A program made the translations under genes and the position numbers. Below are positions 34,157 through 40,877 of a stretch of 64,000 nucleotides of DNA, in pieces (within the stretch, counting starts at the first letter, position 1; every line of letters begins with the position of its first letter). The stretch spans positions 620,001 to 684,000 of the forward strand of contig JAEUHY010000015.1 in assembly GCA_016795325.1 (NCBI GenBank), given 5' to 3'. The notes under the pieces are model-generated. The model made no database searches, was not told the origin of the DNA, and saw nothing but the letters and a program-made list of their open reading frames with translations. This DNA is from Planctomycetota bacterium (GTDB taxonomy: Bacteria; Planctomycetota; UBA1135; GCA-002686595).

Positions 34157-34597
34157 GTGGATCTGCACCTACCCGCTGTCAACGCCTCGCTGAACGCGCT
34201 CGCAGCGCTCTTGCTGCTCTGCGGTCTGGTTGCGATCAAGCGCGGAGCGCGGCGCGGGCACGAACGCTTCATGCTCGCCGCGCTGGCGACGAGCGCGACG
34301 TTCCTCGCCTGCTACCTCTACTACCACTTCGCTGTCGCGCGCGGCATCCACACGAGCTTCAACGGCCAGGGCTGGACGCGTCCGGCGTACTACACGTTGC
34401 TCTTGTCGCACACCGTGCTCGCGGTGGTGAATCTGCCGATGGTGCTGCGCACCTTCTGGCTCGCGCACCGTGAGCGCTGGGACGCCCACCGTCGCTGGGC
34501 GAAGTGGACCTTCCCGTTGTGGCTCTACGTGTCGGTGACCGGTGTGGCGGTCTACCTCGTGCTGTACCACTTCAATCCGCCTGCGCCGGTACAATGA
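34157..34597 (+). CDS. DUF420 membrane protein (cytochrome oxidase-associated)
   Basis: 146 aa from a GTG, four membrane helices. Motifs VNASLNALAALLLLCGLVAI, a conserved HERFMLAALATSATFLACYL and an FNGQGWTRPAYYTLLLSHTV segment match DUF420, a family found beside cox genes and thought to help oxidase assembly. It is separated from the cox operon by the terminator at 34037-34068, so it may have its own promoter in 34069-34156. Its stop overlaps the start of the next gene (ATGA), implying they are translated together. Confidence 0.85.
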   Translation: MDLHLPAVNASLNALAALLLLCGLVAIKRGARRGHERFMLAALATSATFLACYLYYHFAVARGIHTSFNGQGWTRPAYYTLLLSHTVLAVVNLPMVLRTFWLAHRERWDAHRRWAKWTFPLWLYVSVTGVAVYLVLYHFNPPAPVQ

Positions 34598-34923
34598 CGC
34601 CGATGGCGTTCCAGTTCCTCAGCCGCGCCCTGACGAGCGCGGTGACGCGCGGTCTGCTCGTAGCCGTTGCTGTCGCACTCGGTGCGCGCAGCGGCTATGC
34701 CTGAGACAGCTGCAAGGAGGCGGTCGCCTCCCAGAACGGTTCGCTCGCCGAGGGCCTGAACACGAGCATCTTGTTCATGCTCTCGATGGTGTTCGCGATT
34801 CCCGCGGGCTTCGCGTGGCTGATCTGGCGCTCATTCCGCTCCGAGTCCGAGCGGCGCGCGCGCGGCGAACTGGTCTCGACGCCGGGCGCCGTGCGCTGGA
34901 CGCCCGAGCAGTTCCCGAGTTGA
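34594..34923 (+). CDS. Candidate selenoprotein: secreted/membrane UxxC protein with in-frame TGA
   Basis: 109 residues if TGA at 34702-34704 is read as selenocysteine (U37). The ATG overlaps the DUF420 stop (ATGA). Residues 1-36 form a signal peptide (FLSRALTSAVTRGLLVAVAV, then ALGARSGYA). The mature protein would begin U-D-S-C-K-E-A, a U-x-x-C redox motif. A single helix follows (SILFMLSMVFAIPAGFAWLI), then a basic/polar tail ending WTPEQFPS at a normal TGA (34921-34923). The 72 codons after the internal TGA stay open with the same GC-rich third positions as the neighbours. A SECIS-like hairpin follows the TGA immediately. Context beside cox and DUF420 genes suggests a thiol/selenol role in copper delivery or oxidase assembly. 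The alternative is a nonsense mutation or base error in a Cys codon. No sel genes lie in this window. Confidence 0.72.
34716..34731 (+). other. Bacterial SECIS-like hairpin
   Basis: GGAGGC (34716-34721) and GCCTCC (34726-34731) form a perfect 6-bp stem closing a GGTC tetraloop (34722-34725). In RNA the loop is GGUC. The stem starts 11 nt after the TGA, and the loop G-U lies at positions 22-23 counted from the U of UGA. In the E. coli formate dehydrogenase SECIS, SelB recognises a G and U in the apical loop at nearly the same distance. The upper stem is all Watson-Crick. Confidence 0.65.
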
Positions 34924-35006
34924 GCGCGCGCGCTGAGTCGCCGCGCTGAGTTGCCGCGCTGAGTTGCCGCGCTGGGTTGCCGCGCTGGGTTGCCGCGCTG
35001 GGTTCT
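34922..35006 (+). repeat. 13-bp tandem repeat, six copies plus a partial one
   Basis: Consensus GAGTTGCCGCGCT. Full units begin at 34922 (degenerate, contains the last two bases of the selenoprotein stop), 34935, 34948, 34961, 34974 and 34987, with a partial unit at 35000. Units 3' of 34974 read GGGTTGCCGCGCT. The array runs straight into ten consecutive G (35007-35016). The period of 13 shifts reading frame each unit, so it is not coding. Confidence 0.9.
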
Positions 35007-35010
35007 GGGG

Positions 35011-35041
35011 GGGGGGCGACGCCCGCCTAGTTTTCGTTTTT
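35011..35041 (+). terminator. Possible terminator after the selenoprotein gene and repeat
   Basis: GGGC (35014-35017) pairs with GCCC (35021-35024) around GAC, extended by two more G-C pairs past one mismatch, and is followed by TTTTCGTTTTT (35031-35041). The stem is short, but this is the only T-rich stretch between the genes and would end the DUF420-selenoprotein transcript. Confidence 0.4.
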
Positions 35042-35099
35042 CGCCCGCCACCGCGCAGGTGCGCTGTGCGTCCGTGCCTGAGAAGGAGGAACTCAGGCT

Positions 35100-36263
35100 G
35101 TGGGCGGACATCGAAGCAGGTGGCGGCTTGGCGGGTCGAGGATCGTGGTTTTGGCGCGGCGCGCGCTCGGCGCCAGCGCGGCGCTGGCGGGGGGCGGCGC
35201 TATCGGATTGTTGTGCGCCGCCGAGCCGACGCGCGGCGCCGCGGGCGTGTGGGCCGCGCCGGCGCCGCGAACGGACGCGAATGAAGGCGCGGGCGGCGCC
35301 GGCTCGGCGCTGCACGAGTTTCTCGAGCGACCGATCGCGCCCAGCAGCGCAGCCGCTGCGGCGCCGGCGGGTTCCGGCGCGGCGCAACTGGTCGCCACGG
35401 ACCGCGACGCGGGCGCGGTGGTCGTGCTCGACGCCGATCTGATCGAGGTTCGGCGCTTCAACGTACCGTACGCGCTCGAAGTGGAGCTGCGTACGGACGG
35501 TCGGCTGTGGGTCGTGGCCGCCAGCGCACTCGGGCCGCTCGGGCCGCACACGCTGCTCACGCTGGAGCCCAGCGGCGCCGTTGCAGCGCAGGCGTCGATC
35601 GGCCCGCTCCTCGACCTCGCTTGCCTCGACGGCGGCGCGGCTTTGCTGGTCCTGCTCCGACCCGACGGGCAGCGCGACGCCGTGCTGCACCCGGCCGCGG
35701 GGCAGCCGCTGACTCTGGGCGTCGGCGCTGCCTGGGCTTCGATCGCCGGACAGTCGAACAGCGTGCTCGTCGCGGGGCACGACGGGAGCCTCGTCAGCTA
35801 CGCGGTCGGACCAGTGACGGGGCCCGCGGCGCAGCGTCAGTTCGGCGGCGTGATCGCCGACGTCGCGCCCGGTCCTCAACGCGGCACGTGGTACGTGCTC
35901 AACGTCGGCGGTCCGCCGAGCCAGCGGCGGCTCGCCGTGCTCGACGCGCAGCTCGCCACGCTCTGGTCGGCGCCGCTGGGCTGCGGAGCGCTGCACCTGT
36001 GCGTTTCACCGGACCGCCAACGAGTTTGGGTGGCCGACGGTGCGGCGGGCTTCGCGCGTCGCTTCGGCCCGCAAGGCGCTTTGGAACTTGCCTGGGCGAC
36101 GCTTCCGGTGATGGGCTGCGAGCGCGGCGTCGTGCGCGCGGACGGGAGCGTGGTCTTCGCGGCGCCCGGCGCCTTGGTGCGGCTCGCGTCGGATGGAAGC
36201 GTGTTGCCCGGGCAGGGCGGCTTCACGTTTCTCGTCGACGTCGCCGCGCGTCGCCAGCCGTGA
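35100..36263 (+). CDS. Secreted beta-propeller-like protein of unknown function
   Basis: 387 aa from a GTG with AAGGAGG (35083-35089) ten bases upstream. A Tat-like or plain signal (SRIVVLARRALGASAALAGGGAI) leads into a low-complexity Ala/Gly linker (to ~100). Repeating ~45-residue units of the type 'LVATDRDAGAVVVLDADLI', 'LRTDGRLWVVAAS', 'LCVSPDRQRVWVADG' and 'RADGSVVFAAPGALVRLASDG' follow. This resembles NHL/SMP-30-type propeller blades. No catalytic residues can be assigned. It converges with the FGE-fold gene. Confidence 0.7.
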   Translation: MGGHRSRWRLGGSRIVVLARRALGASAALAGGGAIGLLCAAEPTRGAAGVWAAPAPRTDANEGAGGAGSALHEFLERPIAPSSAAAAAPAGSGAAQLVATDRDAGAVVVLDADLIEVRRFNVPYALEVELRTDGRLWVVAASALGPLGPHTLLTLEPSGAVAAQASIGPLLDLACLDGGAALLVLLRPDGQRDAVLHPAAGQPLTLGVGAAWASIAGQSNSVLVAGHDGSLVSYAVGPVTGPAAQRQFGGVIADVAPGPQRGTWYVLNVGGPPSQRRLAVLDAQLATLWSAPLGCGALHLCVSPDRQRVWVADGAAGFARRFGPQGALELAWATLPVMGCERGVVRADGSVVFAAPGALVRLASDGSVLPGQGGFTFLVDVAARRQP

Positions 36264-36342
36264 CGTGGCGCAGCGCGGGTGGCGTGAGCGCAGCGCGTCC
36301 GCCGCGTGGCGTACACGCTGCGTCAGCGACGCCGTGCGACTC

Positions 36343-38178
36343 TCAGGGCGTCGCTTTGGGGTGACGCCACGTGTTCGAAATCGCGCCCGCCGCGAACACG
36401 AGCCGCAGGGAGTACCCGAAGCCCTTGTTCGAGACCTTGGTGGGCGAGTTGAGCTTCAGCGTGGCGACGCTCACCGCTTCCTCGACCTGGGTCTGCTTGC
36501 CGTCGTCGCCGGTCTTCGTCACCCGACGCTTCTCGTCGGTGATCGTCATGGTCGGCGCGAGCGGGCGCGTGTAGTCCAGCGACGGCGCCGGCATCCAGCC
36601 CACGGGCTCGCCGTCGGCGCGGTAGAAGATCAACGTGTCGACGTCGTGGGGCCAGCCCTCCGGCGTGCGGATCACGACCGGGGCGGGTTCGGCAGGCTTG
36701 GCCGGCTCGTCCTTGCCGTCTCCTTCCTTGGGCTTGTCGGCGTCGCGCTTCTTGCCCTTGCCCTTGTCCTTTCCCTTGTCCTTGTCCTTGTCGCCCGCAC
36801 CGGCCGACTTCTCGTCCGTGGCCGCGGCCTCCGTGCCCGGCGCCTCGCGCGTGGATCCGCGCAGCGCGACCAGGTAGGCCCCGGCCGGCAGCGGCGGATC
36901 GACGACCGGCACGGTGGTGGACAGCAGGCCGAGCGGCACGAACCCTTGCGCCACGCTCAGGCTGAGCAGGGCCGTTCCGGAGGTCGTATCCAGATCGGCG
37001 GACGGGACGTACAGCAGGTGCTCGTAGCCGGCGATGACCGCGTAGTTCGGCACCTTGGCGGAACCCGGTTTGGTGCGCCAGAAATCGGCCGCCAACGCGC
37101 GCGCCGCGTCGAACACCGCGTTCTCGGGTCGGTTCTCGACCGGGAAGATGTCGCTCAGCAGCGTGTTGGCGATGTCCGCGCCCGGTCGCGGAGACGCGGC
37201 GCAGCGGAATCCGAGCCCGGACGTCGACTGCTCGCGGTCGGTGGGACGGCGCGTCGTCAGCCGCGCCACGACCATCGAGGTCTCGTAGCTCCCGCCGACG
37301 GCGACGCGCAGGTTCGGGTCCCAACCCACGTCGCCGACGATCTCCTTGCGCGAGCCCTTGCCGCCCGTGTCGAACTTCAGAACCTTGAAGCGCGGGAACG
37401 GCGCGAACGGCGACGAGGTCCACTCGAACACGCTGCCGGACAGGTCGTGGATTCCGGCGGCCGTGGCGCCGTTGGCGTAGCTGCCGACCGGCTGCGTGTC
37501 GCGCAGCTTCATGGCCTGGTTCGCGCAGCGCGTGCCGTCCGCCTCGTTGCCCCACGGATACAGCGAGTTGGTCTTGCCGCGACCCGCGCGTTGATACTCG
37601 AACTCCGTCGGGAGCCGCAGGCCAGCCCAGCGCGCGTACGCGCGGGCGTCGGCGTAGCTGACGAACACGACCGGGTGCGATTCCTTGCCCTTGGGGATCT
37701 CCCAGTTCTTGCCCTCGCCGTTGCGGCGCCACCACTCCGGTCGGTCGAAGACCTTGGCTTCATAGGGTTGGCCGGCTTCCTTGGCCTTCTTCTTCGCCTC
37801 CGCCTCGGCGAGCAGGAACGCAGCCTGGGCTTCATCGATCGTCGCGGCGGCCCAGTGTTCGGGCGCGCGCCGACCGGTGGCGCGGACGAACTCCGCGAAC
37901 TGCTCGTTGGTGACCTCGGTCACCATCACGCAGAAGTCGTCGACCTGCAGGTCGTGCTGCGGCGTCTCGCACACGATCTTCTGGAACAGCGAGTCGTTTT
38001 GCTCGGCGAGCTTCATCACGTCTTCGACCGTCGAGCCGATCTTCGTCGTGCCTCCTTCGATCCAGACCATGCCCGGCGGGGGCGCGGGTTTGGCGGCCGC
38101 GCCCTGGGGGGCCGGCACGCACGCCGACGAGATGGCGAAAGCAAAGGAAGTCAGGGAGGACGCGAGGGTCGGGAGCAT
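36343..38178 (-). CDS. Secreted sulfatase-modifying-factor (FGE-fold) protein with charged linker and extra C-terminal domain
   Basis: 611 aa. Signal peptide (LASSLTSFAFAISSACVP), then an FGE-sulfatase domain (~35-325): GMVWIEGG, EVTNEQFAEFV, HPVVFVSYADARAYARWAG, RLPTEFEYQRAGRG, YPWGNE, GIHDLSGSVFEWTSS, VAVGGSYET, STSGLGFRC. The last third has no known fold and contains a Lys/Asp/Gly run (DKDKDKGKDKGKGKKRD, ~460-490) encoded by 6-bp repeats. Formylglycine-generating enzymes carry an active-site Cys pair near the RGGSW motif; here that segment lacks cysteine, so a binding or structural role is more likely than sulfatase activation. No sulfatase gene is nearby. Confidence 0.82.
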   Translation of the reverse strand: MLPTLASSLTSFAFAISSACVPAPQGAAAKPAPPPGMVWIEGGTTKIGSTVEDVMKLAEQNDSLFQKIVCETPQHDLQVDDFCVMVTEVTNEQFAEFVRATGRRAPEHWAAATIDEAQAAFLLAEAEAKKKAKEAGQPYEAKVFDRPEWWRRNGEGKNWEIPKGKESHPVVFVSYADARAYARWAGLRLPTEFEYQRAGRGKTNSLYPWGNEADGTRCANQAMKLRDTQPVGSYANGATAAGIHDLSGSVFEWTSSPFAPFPRFKVLKFDTGGKGSRKEIVGDVGWDPNLRVAVGGSYETSMVVARLTTRRPTDREQSTSGLGFRCAASPRPGADIANTLLSDIFPVENRPENAVFDAARALAADFWRTKPGSAKVPNYAVIAGYEHLLYVPSADLDTTSGTALLSLSVAQGFVPLGLLSTTVPVVDPPLPAGAYLVALRGSTREAPGTEAAATDEKSAGAGDKDKDKGKDKGKGKKRDADKPKEGDGKDEPAKPAEPAPVVIRTPEGWPHDVDTLIFYRADGEPVGWMPAPSLDYTRPLAPTMTITDEKRRVTKTGDDGKQTQVEEAVSVATLKLNSPTKVSNKGFGYSLRLVFAAGAISNTWRHPKATP

Positions 38179-38503
38179 CGTGCGGACGGGCGAAGATCGG
38201 AACTGGACGGGCGGCGCAGGCGAACCGCACCGAGAGTTGGCGCAGCGGCGTATAGCCCCGCTGCACTGCGGAGGGCACGCACCCTCCGCCGGGCATCTAG
38301 CTAGAGAGCGGCGGATGTTACCGCGGCGCGGAAGATCCGGGCGCGCGCAGGCGCGGACAGCGTGCGCCGCCGCGCCTCCGGCCGGACGCTCTCACGCGCG
38401 CAGTCGGGGTCGCTCCGCGGGCCGACGGCGCGGCGCACGCCCGTCGCTCGGCCTCTCCGATCGAACTGAGGGCCCGCGCCCCGAGGCGGACCGCCGCTGT
38501 GGC
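38179..38503. other. 325-nt intergenic region with two adjacent hairpins
   Basis: Lies between the HD-GYP gene (stop at 38504) and the FGE-fold gene (start at 38178), both on the minus strand. No gene is seen. Two perfect inverted repeats stand side by side: GCAGCGG/CCGCTGC (38242-38248 with 38258-38264) and GCGGAGGG/CCCTCCGC (38268-38275 with 38282-38289). Neither is followed by a T-run. They could end the HD-GYP transcript or act in the leader of the FGE-fold gene. Confidence 0.5.
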
Positions 38504-39583
38504 TCAGACGGCGATGCCGCGTTGCGCCGCGCCGGTGGCCGCGGGCGTCGCAGCGGGGATGAGGCTGGTCGGCGTCGAACGCGAGCGGTCCAGCTGGGGC
38601 TGCGCGATCCAGCGTTCCCCGTGCTGATGCAGGAGGCCCAGGAACGCGTCGAGCACGTCAGGGTCGAAGGCCTGCTCGCGCTGCGAATCGAAGAAGTCGA
38701 GCACCTTCTGCAGGCCCCAGGCGTCCTTGTAGGAGCGTTTGGTCGCCAGGCTGTCGAAGACTTCGACGACACACAGCACGCGCCCCGGCAGCGAGATCTG
38801 CTCGCCGCGTTTGCGGTGGGGGTACCCCGTTCCGTCCCAGCGCTCGTGGTGTTCCGCCACCCACTGGCACACCTCGCGCAGCCGACTGTGGCTGCCCAGT
38901 TTCTCCGCTCCCAGCAGCGGGTGCCGCTGCACCTGCTGGTACTCCCCGGCTGTCAGCTGCCCCTTCTTGGTCAGGAAGGTCAGATCGTCGAGGTAGATCT
39001 TGCCGTAGTCGTGGGCGATCGCGGCGAGTTGCAGGCGTTCGCGGGTGTGCAGGTCGATCCCGATGCGCTCCGCGAGCAGGTTGCAGTAGCGCCGTGTGCG
39101 CTCGCCGTGCCCGGCGGTGTAGGGATCGATGCGTTCGATCGTGTTGGCGACCATCCCCGAGAGGATCTCCACCAGCTCGTCGAAGCCCAGGCTCTCGTGG
39201 TCCCAGGTGCGCTCGCGGATCGCGCGGTGCAGCTGCGCCGCCAGCACCAACGGATCGACCGGCTTCTGCAGGTAGTCGAACGCGCCGCGCTTGATCGCCG
39301 AAACCGCGCCCTCGAGCAGCGGATGTCCGGTCATGAGCACGACGACGGACGTCGGCTGGAGCTCGCGCGCCGCGCGCAGCACTTCGAGTCCGTCCGCTGC
39401 GCCTTCGAAGAGCACGTCGCTCACGACGGCGTCGAAGTTGCGGCGCTCGAGCAACTCGGCGGCGTCTTGCGACGAGCACGCGAGCGACACGCTGAACCCA
39501 TGGCGTTCCAGGACCGCGCCGATCATTTCGATCGTGCGGGCTTCGTCGTCCACGAGCAGCACGGTGCGTTGGGCTTCGTGCAT
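38504..39583 (-). CDS. Response regulator with HD-GYP domain (c-di-GMP phosphodiesterase type)
   Basis: 359 aa from the ATG at 39583. Receiver domain ~6-120 with acidic pocket D12-D13, phosphoacceptor D56 (DAVVSDVLFE), T85 and K107 (LQKPVD). HD-GYP domain ~140-325: GHGERTRRY, HDYGKIYLDD (HD at 191-192), HPLLGAEKL, HHERWDGTGYPHRKRGEQI, RVLCVVEVFDSLATKR, FDP at the end. The HD metal ligands and the GYP triad are present, so hydrolysis of cyclic di-GMP (or cGAMP) controlled by phosphorylation is expected. No cognate kinase is adjacent. The upstream in-frame start 11 codons earlier is possible but adds a short basic leader. Confidence 0.92.
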   Translation of the reverse strand: MHEAQRTVLLVDDEARTIEMIGAVLERHGFSVSLACSSQDAAELLERRNFDAVVSDVLFEGAADGLEVLRAARELQPTSVVVLMTGHPLLEGAVSAIKRGAFDYLQKPVDPLVLAAQLHRAIRERTWDHESLGFDELVEILSGMVANTIERIDPYTAGHGERTRRYCNLLAERIGIDLHTRERLQLAAIAHDYGKIYLDDLTFLTKKGQLTAGEYQQVQRHPLLGAEKLGSHSRLREVCQWVAEHHERWDGTGYPHRKRGEQISLPGRVLCVVEVFDSLATKRSYKDAWGLQKVLDFFDSQREQAFDPDVLDAFLGLLHQHGERWIAQPQLDRSRSTPTSLIPAATPAATGAAQRGIAV

Positions 39584-39775
39584 GGCAGTCGCAGCAAATC
39601 GTGCGAGCGAGCGCACGTCTAGGAACTTGGGGAGAACCTGTGAGCAATTCTGCCCGCCGCGTCACAGAGTTGAAACGATCATCTGGAACGGGTGCGTCCG
39701 GAGGGCCGGCAACTCGCCCCTAAGTCACTTGCACCCTTGCGGTGGCGCCACCGAATCTTGTAGGCATGGGTGACG

Positions 39776-40759
39776 ATGACCACAGGATCTGAGGGGGCGG
39801 CCGGACCGGAGCCCATCCGACTGCGCACTTCTTCGGATCTGAAACGCGCCCGAATCGACCGCGTTCTCGTGGGACTTTTGCCGCAGCTCTCGCGCACCCA
39901 CATCAAGGAGCTGATCGACGGCGGGCACGTCCAGCTCAACGGCGCCTCGATCCGCCGCGCCGGCGACCTCATAGAAGGCGAGTGCGAATTCGTCGTCACG
40001 CTCGCTCCGCGCCGCAACCTGCGCATCGAGCCGGGCGACCCGAGCGCGCTCACGGTGCTCCACGAAGACGAGGCGCTGATCGTGATCGACAAGCCGCCGG
40101 GCATGCTCGCTCATCCCACCGAGAGCGCGCGCGGCAACTCGGTCGCGGAACTCGCGGCGTTGCGTTTCGGCGCGTTGCCCGCCTTGCAAGGCGACGATCG
40201 TCCCGGCGTCGTGCATCGACTCGACGCGGGCACGAGCGGCGTGATGGTGCTCGCGCGCACCCGCGACGCGTTCGTCGCGCTCATGCAGCAGTTCCGCGCG
40301 CGCACCGTCGAGAAGACCTACAACGCGCTCTCCTACGGCGAGCCGCGCTTCGAAACCGGCTGGATCGATGCGCCGATCACGCGCGATCCGCGCGACTCGG
40401 GACGCATGGCGCTCGCGGCGCCGGGCGAAGGGCGCGAGGCGCGGACGTTCTATCGAGTGCTGGAGCGCTTCACTGGGTTGGCGCTGCTCGAGGCGCAGCC
40501 CAAGACCGGTCGCACGCACCAGATTCGTGTGCACCTCACTTCGATCGGCATGCCGCTGGTCGGTGACAAGCTCTACCGCCGCAAGGGCGGGCACTCGATC
40601 CAACTTCCCCGCACGGCGCCGATTCCGGCTCGACAGTGCCTGCACGCGCGCGCGATCACGCTCGAGCACCCCACGAGCGGTGCGCGGGTGACCTACGAAG
40701 CGCCGCTCGCGGCGGATTTCGCCGCCATGCTCGAGTGGCTCCGCTCCGGCGCGCTCTAA
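39776..40759 (+). CDS. RluA-family pseudouridine synthase
   Basis: 327 aa. N-terminal S4 RNA-binding domain (RIDRVLVGLLPQLSRTHIKELI, then GHVQLNG) and a RluA catalytic domain with the aspartate D150 in HRLDAGTSGVMV. ALIVIDKPPGMLAHP, KTYNALSYG and PKTGRTHQIRVHL are also typical. It isomerises uridine in rRNA or tRNA; RluD-like (23S rRNA) is plausible. The ATG at 39776 is preferred; a GTG two codons earlier is possible. Convergent with the repeat-protein gene downstream. Confidence 0.93.
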   Translation: MTTGSEGAAGPEPIRLRTSSDLKRARIDRVLVGLLPQLSRTHIKELIDGGHVQLNGASIRRAGDLIEGECEFVVTLAPRRNLRIEPGDPSALTVLHEDEALIVIDKPPGMLAHPTESARGNSVAELAALRFGALPALQGDDRPGVVHRLDAGTSGVMVLARTRDAFVALMQQFRARTVEKTYNALSYGEPRFETGWIDAPITRDPRDSGRMALAAPGEGREARTFYRVLERFTGLALLEAQPKTGRTHQIRVHLTSIGMPLVGDKLYRRKGGHSIQLPRTAPIPARQCLHARAITLEHPTSGARVTYEAPLAADFAAMLEWLRSGAL

Positions 40760-40877
40760 CGCTGTTGCGCCCGCGCTGATCCGCGCGCGCGCGGCGTTCC
40801 ACGACGGCGTCGACGCAACGCAGCGTCGTCGCGCCGCTCGGCCGCCGCCCACGCGGTCTCGCCGAGCCACCCGCGCC

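Noticed and set aside
34504-34704. A 66-codon frame ending at the TGA as a complete small gene
   Set aside because: Its first 30 codons overlap DUF420 in another frame, and the remainder is only a signal peptide. The coding pattern continues past the TGA, so I treat 34594-34923 as one gene.
34702-34704. In-frame TGA as a simple nonsense mutation or base error in a Cys codon
   Set aside because: Not excluded, but less likely: the hairpin with GGTC loop at SECIS distance would then be coincidence, and the downstream frame shows no decay.
34922-35006. CRISPR-like array
   Set aside because: Units are 13 bp with no spacers and no cas genes, so it is a simple tandem repeat.
35100-36263. Peptidyl-glycine or SMP-30 enzyme call for the propeller-like protein
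   Set aside because: Only blade-like repeats are seen; none of the metal-binding residues of those enzymes could be identified.
40811-40828. Hairpin CGACGC/GCGTCG between the pseudouridine synthase and repeat-protein genes as terminator
   Set aside because: Six base pairs with no T-tract is within what chance gives in this GC-rich spacer.
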